6,525 nucleotides of DNA from Lachnospiraceae bacterium (GTDB taxonomy: Bacteria > Bacillota > Clostridia > Lachnospirales > Lachnospiraceae). A model generated the notes under the pieces. That model did no database searches and was not told where the DNA came from. It saw only the letters and a program-made list of their open reading frames with translations. Shown piece by piece: positions 1 through 5,713 of this stretch. The position numbers and the translations under genes are program-made. Where the stretch lies: assembly GCA_020860745.1 (NCBI GenBank), contig JAJBTR010000196.1, forward strand, positions 1 to 6,525, given 5' to 3'. The first letter of the stretch is position 1. Each line of letters opens with the position of its first letter.

Positions 1-13
1 TTCAAATCCAATG

Positions 14-63
14 CACTCCGCCTTAATCTCCGTAACAATCCCACAGGTCACACGGTATATCCG
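14..63 (-). repeat. Downstream copy of a 50-base tandem duplication of the cobU-like 3' end
   Basis: Read on the minus strand, 63 to 14 matches 116 to 67 at 43 of 50 positions, and the two copies start 53 bases apart. The copy inside the gene encodes RVYRVTCGIATEIKTE. This copy, in a different frame (53 is not a multiple of 3), encodes RIYRVTCGIVTEIKAE. Three of the seven differences are synonymous and the rest give V/I, A/V and T/A, the pattern expected if the copy was once translated. The frame stays open to the window edge, and a GTG at 69-67 overlaps the stop of the cobU-like gene, so a coupled downstream reading frame is possible but unproven. Confidence 0.8.
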
Positions 64-65
64 TT

Positions 66-422
66 TCACTCCGTCTTTATCTCCGTAGCAATCCCGCAGG
101 TCACCCGGTACACCCGCTCTGCTTTTTCAGCTAACAGGCAGCTGATCCGCCCGGTCGTCTCCCTCCACTCCCGGTCAAACGCGTCTATCGGGACGATGCC
201 GCAGCCCAGTTCGTTCACAGTAATGATCAGATCCGGATTTTTCTCTGTCAGCTCCGCCACAAGAACGTATGGATTTTTCCCCTCCCGCATTGTCTCCGCA
301 ATGGTTTCGTGGATGTCTGCGACTACCTGTGCCCCGCTTTTTCCGTCAGCAATCTCCTGCCGCGCCAGCTCATCCGCAAACGCTTTTTTCCCCTGCCAGG
401 CTCCGCCCGTTATCAATATCAT
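66..422 (-). CDS. cobU: Short CobU-like protein (adenosylcobinamide kinase / cobinamide-phosphate guanylyltransferase family)
   Basis: The family activates cobinamide for cobalamin nucleotide-loop assembly in the cytoplasm: CobU phosphorylates adenosylcobinamide, then transfers GMP to it. The 118-residue product begins MILITGGAWQGKK, a P-loop of the CobU type, and its second half carries the family block NELGCGIVPIDAFDREWRE followed by TGRISCLLAEKAERVYRVTCGI, which matches the C-terminal part of CobU. Full-length CobU has about 180 residues. The middle, which includes the guanylylated histidine region in Salmonella CobU, is not recognisable here, so the guanylyltransferase half is doubtful. 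The ATG at 422 was chosen because AGGAGG lies 11 bases upstream; a longer reading from TTG at 431 would sit almost on top of that site. The gene follows cobS, which supports a cobalamin role. Its last 16 codons are duplicated downstream. The family call is good; the exact activity is uncertain. Confidence 0.75.
   Translation of the reverse strand: MILITGGAWQGKKAFADELARQEIADGKSGAQVVADIHETIAETMREGKNPYVLVAELTEKNPDLIITVNELGCGIVPIDAFDREWRETTGRISCLLAEKAERVYRVTCGIATEIKTE
67..116 (-). repeat. Upstream copy of the 50-base tandem duplication, within the cobU-like gene
   Basis: This copy forms the last 16 codons of the cobU-like gene and the first two bases of its TGA stop. It pairs with the copy at 14-63 (43 of 50 identical). 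The C-terminal motif YRVTCGI is conserved in both. Confidence 0.8.
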
Positions 423-433
423 TTCGCACAAAT

Positions 434-439
434 CCTCCT
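434..439 (-). promoter_or_regulatory. Ribosome binding site of the cobU-like gene
   Basis: The minus strand reads AGGAGG, then 11 bases, then ATG at 422. This perfect Shine-Dalgarno core fixes the start at 422 rather than at the TTG at 431, only two bases from it. Confidence 0.7.
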
Positions 440-469
440 GCCATACTGTAAAAATCTTCGCAATAATCC

Positions 470-606
470 ATCCTGAATCTTTGATTCATGATCGCATTTC
501 GCCGCTCGCCGAATGCACCAGTGCATTCTTCTCGCTTACGCTCATTCTATCGTGATTATATCACGATCCAATTCGTCACTCGTCAAATACATGCCAGCAT
601 GTATTT
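470..606 (-). repeat. Array of four regularly spaced hairpins between cobS and the cobU-like gene
   Basis: Four inverted repeats lie at a near-constant spacing, with centres at about 595, 558, 519 and 481. In minus-strand order they are: 585-606, arms AAATACATGC and GCATGTATTT around TG; 549-567, arms ATCGTGAT and ATCACGAT around ATA; 511-528, arms GAATGCAC and GTGCATTC around TG; and 474-488, arms TGAATC and GATTCA around AAA, extended by three more pairs beyond one mismatch. The linkers after the first and third hairpins are alike (GACGAGTGACGAATTGG and GGCGAGCGGCGAAATGCGA), so the array can be read as two units of about 77 bases, each holding two hairpins. The stems differ in sequence but remain self-complementary. 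No run of T follows any stem, so these are not ordinary intrinsic terminators. A weaker palindrome, ATGATATCAT at 622-631, contains the cobS stop and may be a degenerate fifth member. With 423-469 (cobU-like leader and ribosome binding site), this accounts for the whole intergenic space. Confidence 0.85.
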
Positions 607-619
607 TCCTCATTTGCAC

Positions 620-1381
620 TCATGATATCATAGAATAGAAAACCACCACATACGCCATCGCCAGCTCGCACATCTGGAGGAAAAATCCCTGGATATCTCC
701 GGTGATGCCGCCGAACTTTCGCATTGCCATCCGTCTGCAGAGCACACAGACAAGGATTGCCGCAGCCGCTGCCAAAAGCCCCCGCTGCCAGTCCAGGAAA
801 ATCATACCGAAGATGCAAACCGCCGCCTCTATCGTCAGACAGATCCTGCATCTCCGCCGGTCTGCCGCCTCGGAAAAAGTGGCCGCCAGGCCACTCCCTT
901 TCGCACAGGGAAAAGTACAGATTCCAAATCCGTTGAGCGTCCGGCTGAGGACAAATCCAAGTCCGAGCACTGCGACTGATCTCTCATCCGCTTCTGTCCA
1001 GATGCCGAACAGCGCCAGAAAATACGCACAGCCGGTGATCACCGCAAACGCCCCCGCGTGGGAATCCTTTAAAATCTCAAGCCGCCGCTCTTTCGTCTGC
1101 CAGGAGCTCAAGGCATCCGCCGTGTCAAGCAGACCATCCAGGTGGATACCGCCGGAGATCAGCACCGGAATCAGCACATAAACAGCTGCCCGCAGGTCAC
1201 TTCCCATTTCCAATGCCTGCGATGCCAGACACCAGAGCCACATCACAGCCCCGATGGCAACTCCCACCAAAGGAAAAAAGCAGAGGGTATAGCGCATATT
1301 CTCTTTTGTCCATTTTATCTGTGGCATGGGTATTTTCGAATACATCGAAAACGCCACCACAATGCTCTCCCACCATTGCAT
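620..1381 (-). CDS. cobS: Adenosylcobinamide-GDP ribazoletransferase (cobalamin synthase)
   Basis: CobS is an integral membrane enzyme that joins adenosylcobinamide-GDP to alpha-ribazole (or its phosphate), the last assembly step of the cobalamin nucleotide loop. The 253-residue product has the usual length. It shows the family signature GGIHLDGLLDTADAL at residues 77-91, with the Asp-rich metal/substrate motif, followed by KDSHAGAFAV at 105-114 and FGGITGDIQGF at 223-233. Several hydrophobic segments suggest a polytopic membrane protein, for example about 36-52, 66-79, 110-127, 182-196 and 200-215. The ATG at 1381 was chosen because GGAGG lies 7 bases upstream and directly after the thiN stop; a start at 1411 would overlap thiN and add ten residues not typical of the family. 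The gene lies 13 bases after thiN, so it is probably co-transcribed with the kinase block. No cobalamin riboswitch is visible upstream. Confidence 0.93.
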   Translation of the reverse strand: MQWWESIVVAFSMYSKIPMPQIKWTKENMRYTLCFFPLVGVAIGAVMWLWCLASQALEMGSDLRAAVYVLIPVLISGGIHLDGLLDTADALSSWQTKERRLEILKDSHAGAFAVITGCAYFLALFGIWTEADERSVAVLGLGFVLSRTLNGFGICTFPCAKGSGLAATFSEAADRRRCRICLTIEAAVCIFGMIFLDWQRGLLAAAAAILVCVLCRRMAMRKFGGITGDIQGFFLQMCELAMAYVVVFYSMIS

Positions 1382-1388
1382 TGTTTTG

Positions 1389-1393
1389 CCTCC
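1389..1393 (-). promoter_or_regulatory. Ribosome binding site of cobS
   Basis: GGAGG on the minus strand is followed by CAAAACA and the ATG at 1381. It begins one base after the thiN stop codon and decides the cobS start in favour of the 253-residue form. Confidence 0.75.
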
Positions 1394-1394
1394 G

Positions 1395-2042
1395 TCAATC
1401 CTTTGACTCAATTACCAGAAGAATCCCTTTCCGCATCTCAATGACAGCCGCTTCCCTGCGGATCTCGTTGCTCACGCCGCGGGCTTTTCCGGACTCCAGC
1501 GTGAAATCTTCCACCTCATATGCAAATCCCCGGAGAGTCAGCCCCTCCACCTTCGGTGTGAAAGGAATCAGAGATACATAAGTTCCGAACTGCTCTTTTT
1601 TTCGAAGCATCGTCCGCCCCTGTATCATGCGAATGCGGTTATGAGGATCAATGATGAAGCATTCCACCCCGGCATCCATCGCCATCTTCAGCAGATGCAG
1701 ATTCCCCAGCACATGATCCAGCCGGGTACCGGTGCCGCCCAGAATCGTAATCCGATCCGCCCCCGTCTCAATCACGCGCATCAGGGCAAGCTCCGTATCC
1801 GTCTCATCCTTCTCCGCGGGAAAAATATGGATTCTCTCCGGACACTTTTCCCGGAAATAGCACAGCACATCCGGATCCGCCGAATCAAAGTCTCCCCATA
1901 TCTCATCCGGCAAGACATCCGCCGCCCGGCAGAAATTCAAACCGGAATCCGCGCTGATCACAAAATCCCACTCCTCCGCCGCCATCTGTTTTTTTGCAAA
2001 AGGGAGGTCAATCTGACCTCCCGTAATAATAAGACAATTCAT
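1395..2042 (-). CDS. thiN: Thiamine diphosphokinase
   Basis: The enzyme transfers pyrophosphate from ATP to thiamine, giving the cofactor thiamine diphosphate in one cytosolic step. The 215-residue product has the normal family length and the full run of motifs: ADSGL at 31-35, GDFDS at 50-54, the acidic catalytic stretch PAEKDETDTELAL at 75-87, and GGTGTRLDHVLGN at 102-114. The C-terminal thiamine-binding domain ends with ARGVSNEI and GILLVIES. The ATG lies 2 bases after the rpe stop, and a GGGAGAG ribosome site sits inside the last rpe codons, which suggests translational coupling. The position after rpe matches the conserved Firmicutes order (B. subtilis yloS). It supplies the cofactor of transketolase, which uses the product of the neighbouring epimerase; that functional link is inference. 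Confidence 0.94.
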   Translation of the reverse strand: MNCLIITGGQIDLPFAKKQMAAEEWDFVISADSGLNFCRAADVLPDEIWGDFDSADPDVLCYFREKCPERIHIFPAEKDETDTELALMRVIETGADRITILGGTGTRLDHVLGNLHLLKMAMDAGVECFIIDPHNRIRMIQGRTMLRKKEQFGTYVSLIPFTPKVEGLTLRGFAYEVEDFTLESGKARGVSNEIRREAAVIEMRKGILLVIESKD

Positions 2043-2044
2043 AT

Positions 2045-2698
2045 TTACTCTCCCATGACACTCAGAAACTGTCTCACATTCTCCTCAATATCGCCTTTAA
2101 AGATAGCGCTTCCCGACACGATGACATTCGCCCCCGCATCCAGTATCTCCCGCAGATTATCCAGTGTCACGCCGCCGTCCACCTCGATATCAGTCTGGCA
2201 CCCTTTCCGATTGATCATCTCCCTGAGATTACGGATTTTCTGAAGCGTGTAGGGGATAAATTTCTGCCCTCCGAAGCCGGGATTCACCCCCATCAGCAGA
2301 ACCATATCCAGATCCGGCAGAATATACTCCAGCGAGGAGAGCGGCGTAGCCGGGTTCAGTACCGCGCCGGCCAGCAGGCCCTTGCTGCGAATCTCATAGA
2401 TAGTGCGGTCCAAATGCCTGCAGGACTCCACATGAACTGTAATCAGATCTGCTCCCGCGGCAGCAAAATCATTTACATACCGGATGGGATTTTCAATCAT
2501 CAGATGAACGTCAAAAATGCGGTCTGTGCAACCGCGGATCGACTCAATCACCGGCACCCCGTAGGATATATTCGGTACAAACATCCCATCCATCACATCG
2601 ATGTGCACATACTGGGCACCTGCCCGGTCCAGCTGTCTGATCTGTTCCCCCAGTCTTGAAAAATCTGCTGCTAAAATAGACGGCGATAAACAGTTCAT
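2045..2698 (-). CDS. rpe: Ribulose-phosphate 3-epimerase
   Basis: This cytosolic TIM-barrel enzyme interconverts D-ribulose 5-phosphate and D-xylulose 5-phosphate in the non-oxidative pentose phosphate pathway. The 217-residue product has the standard length. It starts with LSPSILAADFSRL, then HIDVMDGMFVPNIS with metal ligands His32 and Asp34, FDVHLMIENP with His65, NPGFGGQKF at 139-147, and EVDGGV with Asp174. Asp34 and Asp174 are the expected acid/base pair. The C-terminal phosphate-binding part, NVIVSGSAIF, is intact. The start lies 12 bases after the rsgA stop, with GGGGAG about 6 bases upstream of the ATG. Nothing is missing or out of place. Confidence 0.96.
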   Translation of the reverse strand: MNCLSPSILAADFSRLGEQIRQLDRAGAQYVHIDVMDGMFVPNISYGVPVIESIRGCTDRIFDVHLMIENPIRYVNDFAAAGADLITVHVESCRHLDRTIYEIRSKGLLAGAVLNPATPLSSLEYILPDLDMVLLMGVNPGFGGQKFIPYTLQKIRNLREMINRKGCQTDIEVDGGVTLDNLREILDAGANVIVSGSAIFKGDIEENVRQFLSVMGE

Positions 2699-2710
2699 AG
2701 TATTCTCCCC

Positions 2711-3637
2711 TCAGTATCTTTTCTTATCTTTTAATTCTTTGTAAATCTGCTCATAATTGCCGTACCGGCTGCGGCTGATTTTTCCATCCTCCACCGCCGC
2801 TTTCACCGCACAGCCTGGTTCGCTTAAGTGGCTGCAACCGCGGAAGCGGCACCGGTCCCGATATGGCTCAAATTCCGGGAAAAAGAATTCCAGAGTATCC
2901 GTACTCATCGGCAAACGTCCGTCGTCCGACTTCGTTTGCTGCGTATCTGACCGCTCATAATCAACCGAAAGTGAGCTGAACCCCGGCGTATCACAGATAA
3001 ACGTATCCCGGTTCGCCGCAATCAGCTCCGCATGGCGGGTCGTGTGCCGCCCTCTCTGTATCTTTTCACTGACTTCCCCGGTCTCCATCTGTGCATGGGG
3101 CGCCAGGAGATTGATCAGCGTAGATTTCCCGACGCCGGAAGGACCGGCCACCGTACTTGTCTTCCCGCAAAGCTGTTCCCGTATGGAGGAAACACCCTCC
3201 CCGGTCACGGCACTGAAAAAGAAAAGCGGATAACCGGCAGTCTCATAAGCCTCCTTTACTCTGACGACATCCTTTTCCGCCGCCAGATCCAGCTTATTCA
3301 TACAGATCACCGTGGGAACCTGCTGCTGCTCCATCATAACCAGGAAACGATCCAGAAGATTAAAATTCGGTTCCGGCGATGCCAACGCAAAAATGATCAG
3401 CGCCTGGTCAATGTTCGCCACCGTCGGCCGGATCAACGCATTTTTCCGCGGAAGAATACAGGTGATATTCCCTGTCTGCTCTTCCTCATCAATCACATCC
3501 AGCTGCACCAGATCTCCCACCAGCGGTTTCCTGTTCTGTTTCCGGAAAATCCCCCGCGCTTTACATTCGTAAACGCCGGATTCCGCTGTGTAAACATAGT
3601 AGAACCCGGCGATTCCTTTGATAATTCTGCCCTGCAT
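2711..3637 (-). CDS. rsgA: Ribosome small-subunit-dependent GTPase A (circularly permuted GTPase)
   Basis: RsgA (YloQ) binds the 30S subunit late in its assembly and hydrolyses GTP. The 308-residue product has an N-terminal OB fold (about 1-65), then the permuted GTPase motifs in the order G4 NKLD (114-117), G1 GPSGVGKST (165-173), the G2 region RGRHTTRH (195-202) and G3 DTPGF (216-220). A zinc knuckle follows, with Cys263, Cys268, His270 and Cys276. Between DTPGFSSL and FPEF there are 29 residues where family members I remember have about 13; the extra part coincides with a DNA palindrome (see the repeat at 2893-2939). The start (MQGRIIKGIAGFYYV) fits the family, 3 bases after the prkC stop, but I see no good ribosome site before it, so translation may be coupled to prkC. 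In B. subtilis this GTPase is a PrkC substrate, which fits the gene order. Confidence 0.95.
   Translation of the reverse strand: MQGRIIKGIAGFYYVYTAESGVYECKARGIFRKQNRKPLVGDLVQLDVIDEEEQTGNITCILPRKNALIRPTVANIDQALIIFALASPEPNFNLLDRFLVMMEQQQVPTVICMNKLDLAAEKDVVRVKEAYETAGYPLFFFSAVTGEGVSSIREQLCGKTSTVAGPSGVGKSTLINLLAPHAQMETGEVSEKIQRGRHTTRHAELIAANRDTFICDTPGFSSLSVDYERSDTQQTKSDDGRLPMSTDTLEFFFPEFEPYRDRCRFRGCSHLSEPGCAVKAAVEDGKISRSRYGNYEQIYKELKDKKRY
2893..2939 (-). repeat. Palindromic element inside rsgA coding for an extra loop
   Basis: Two adjacent inverted repeats lie within the rsgA reading frame. One has arms GCAAACG (2911-2917) and CGTTTGC (2933-2939) on the plus strand, with a nested GTCG/CGAC pair at 2921-2930. 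The other has arms GAGTA (2893-2897) and TACTC (2902-2906). They encode most of the unexpected segment QQTKSDDGRLPMSTD (about residues 233-247). The reading frame is kept. The architecture, small hairpins side by side, resembles the array at 470-606, but the sequences are not clearly the same. Confidence 0.6.
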
Positions 3638-3640
3638 AGG

Positions 3641-5713
3641 CTATTCTTCGTGGAATGTAACGGACTCCTCCTGCGGATCCGAAGCCACTACATTTCCATC
3701 ATCGTCATAATAATACCAGGTAATCACCAGCAATCCGCTGTCCGTTCCTGTAATGCCGGTCGCCGAAACGGTAAACGGGAATGTCGTGACATTGGTCCAG
3801 GAATTAATCAGCTCGTCGCTCTCCGCCTTATAGAGCTCCATATCCGCATAGGCAACCGTCACATTGGTCGGCGCTTTCACACTCGTCTTAATATAATAAG
3901 TCACCTCTTCCGCGCCCTTGCTGACCACAAGGTCTACGGAAGATCCCATATCCACATATTTTCCGGAGGAAACGCTCTGGCTGATGACATAACCCTCATC
4001 CACAGTATCACTGTACTCCTGCGTAACGGTACCGACATTTAAGCCTGCATCGCCGAGAGCTGTCTTCACATCGCTCTCCGTCTTACCTGTTACATCAGGC
4101 ACTTTAGTCGTCTCGCTTCCCTGGCTGACATAAATCGTGACTGTATCGCCCTCTGTCGCCGTGCTCCCGGCTGACGGGCTCTGGCTGATGACCTTTCCTG
4201 CTTCTACAGAGCTGTCATACTGGAACTCCCGGGATGCCTTCAATCCCTTATCCTCCAGAGTCGTGACAGCGGAATCCGACGTATACCCGACCACATTGGG
4301 CACGGTTACTGTCTCCGCCTCCGGCTCAACGGCAACTACAACATAGATGGTAGAACCTTCCTCGACCATCTCCCCCTCTTCCACATCCTGGGAGATAATC
4401 TGCCCCGGCTCATAATCCTCGGTCTCCTCCTCGCTCTCCTGCTCCACAGTCAGACCCAGATCCTCCAGCTCTTCCTCCGCTTCCTCCAGAGTCATACCGG
4501 TCAGATCAATCATCTCCACCTGGTTGGTTGTCTCCTCCACAGTCTCCTGTGTATCATCATCGAAACTCTTATTCTTACTAAAGTCTATCACCCCAAGGAA
4601 ATTTCCCAATATATAGATCACAACAGCAATAATGATAGCCAGCACAACGATCATTAACACTTTGACGATCTTTTCCATTTTAGAATTTACAGGACCGTCT
4701 TCCTCGTCGTCATCCTCATCCTCGTCATCGTCATCATCATAGATATAAGCGTACTTTCCATCCCTGTCCTCGTCATCGTCGTCATCCTGTACATCCGCGG
4801 TACTGTCCTTAATTTTCTGAACCTCCTCATCACTCATGATGCGGGTCTTGCCCGCAAGAGGGGAATCCAGCGTGACAAAATCTTCATTCGGCGTCAACAG
4901 CGACTTCCACAGATCAACCAGGAGATCTTCCATGGAAGCATACCGACGGTCAGCGCTCTTCTGCGTACATTTCAGAATGATTTTTTCCAGGCTGATGGGA
5001 AGATCAGACGCATACTCGGACGGCGTCACCATCTCATCCTGCAGATGCTTGATAGCAACCTCCACGGTACTGTTCCCGTCAAAGGGCACACGCCCGGTCA
5101 CCATCTCATACATCACAATACCCAGAGAATAGATATCGCTGGTATTGCTGACATAGCCGCTTCTCGTCTGCTCCGGCGAGGCGTAATGGACAGATCCCAT
5201 CACATCCGCGTGGATCGTATGCTCGGAAACCGCACGGGCAATACCGAAATCCGTGACCTTAACCTTGCCATCCGTAGAAATCATAATGTTCTGCGGCTTG
5301 ATATCTCTGTGGATAATGTTCTTGGCATGCGCCGCCTGGATGCCGCGCGCCACCTGGATCGCAATGCTTAAAGTCTCTTTGTAATTGAGCTGTCCTTTCT
5401 TCTCAATATAAGTCTTCAGCGTAATTCCCTGCACATACTCCATGATGATGTAATGAAAATCATCCTGCGATCCGACATCGTAGACATTCACGATATTGGG
5501 ATGCTCCAGTCCGGCCGCAGACTGGGCTTCCGCACGAAACTTTGAAACAAAGTTCATATCCTCACAGAACTCTGCTTTCAGCACCTTGATCGCCACACAC
5601 CTGCCCAGAGTCAGGTCCCTGGCCTTATATACATCAGACATTCCTCCTGCGCCGATCTTTTTTTCTATCTCATAACGACCGGCAATCATCATTCCGCTCT
5701 CTATCATCTGCAT
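3641..5713 (-). CDS. prkC: Transmembrane Ser/Thr protein kinase with PASTA repeats
   Basis: This Hanks-type kinase senses cell-wall fragments outside and phosphorylates proteins inside. Of its 690 residues, about 13-275 form the kinase domain: glycine loop GAGGMSDVYK (21-30), Lys43, Glu62, catalytic loop HRDIKPQN with Asp137, DFG (155-157), activation loop 158-178 and SPE (179-181). A linker with two very acidic runs (310-316 and 326-339) precedes one membrane helix (about 350-371). Three extracellular PASTA repeats follow (about 400-464, 468-532, 536-600), then an 88-residue beta-rich C-terminal domain of the kind found in Firmicutes PrkC. The first PASTA repeat is unusually acidic. The ATG at 5713 directly follows the phosphatase stop. 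The in-frame ATG at 5707 has better spacing (9 bases) from GAGAGG and fits the usual N-terminus, so the true protein may lack two residues. All catalytic residues are present. Confidence 0.96.
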   Translation of the reverse strand: MQMIESGMMIAGRYEIEKKIGAGGMSDVYKARDLTLGRCVAIKVLKAEFCEDMNFVSKFRAEAQSAAGLEHPNIVNVYDVGSQDDFHYIIMEYVQGITLKTYIEKKGQLNYKETLSIAIQVARGIQAAHAKNIIHRDIKPQNIMISTDGKVKVTDFGIARAVSEHTIHADVMGSVHYASPEQTRSGYVSNTSDIYSLGIVMYEMVTGRVPFDGNSTVEVAIKHLQDEMVTPSEYASDLPISLEKIILKCTQKSADRRYASMEDLLVDLWKSLLTPNEDFVTLDSPLAGKTRIMSDEEVQKIKDSTADVQDDDDDEDRDGKYAYIYDDDDDEDEDDDEEDGPVNSKMEKIVKVLMIVVLAIIIAVVIYILGNFLGVIDFSKNKSFDDDTQETVEETTNQVEMIDLTGMTLEEAEEELEDLGLTVEQESEEETEDYEPGQIISQDVEEGEMVEEGSTIYVVVAVEPEAETVTVPNVVGYTSDSAVTTLEDKGLKASREFQYDSSVEAGKVISQSPSAGSTATEGDTVTIYVSQGSETTKVPDVTGKTESDVKTALGDAGLNVGTVTQEYSDTVDEGYVISQSVSSGKYVDMGSSVDLVVSKGAEEVTYYIKTSVKAPTNVTVAYADMELYKAESDELINSWTNVTTFPFTVSATGITGTDSGLLVITWYYYDDDGNVVASDPQEESVTFHEE
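4697..4787 (-). repeat. Imperfect GAT/GAC/GAG codon repeat encoding the acidic linker of PrkC
   Basis: Two runs of near-repeating triplets (4697-4738 and 4766-4787, GTC/ATC/CTC on the plus strand) encode DDDDDEDEDDDEED and DDDDDED. They are separated by RDGKYAYIY, which holds the only basic residues and the tyrosines of this stretch. The codons mix GAT, GAC, GAG and GAA, so it is not a pure microsatellite, but it is slippage-prone in principle. Confidence 0.75.

Noticed and set aside
511..567. Intrinsic terminators after cobS.
   Set aside because: None of the hairpins is followed by a T-run on either strand in the right position, and the stems are AT-rich or short.
555..586. TATAAT at 560-555 on the minus strand, with TTGACG at 586-581, as a promoter for the cobU-like gene.
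   Set aside because: The spacing is 20 bases, too long for a good sigma-A promoter, and TATAAT is the loop and inner stem of the second hairpin, so the match is likely a by-product of the palindrome.
470..606. CRISPR array.
   Set aside because: The repeated parts are hairpins of changing sequence with similar linkers. There are no identical repeats with unique spacers, and no cas genes.
702..1181. Plus-strand open frame opposite cobS.
   Set aside because: It has no family features, and the minus strand carries intact cobS motifs over the same stretch.
3032..4042. Long plus-strand open frame of 336 codons opposite rsgA and prkC.
   Set aside because: It is antisense to two well-conserved genes, its product is rich in His/Arg and resembles no family, and it arises from their codon pattern.
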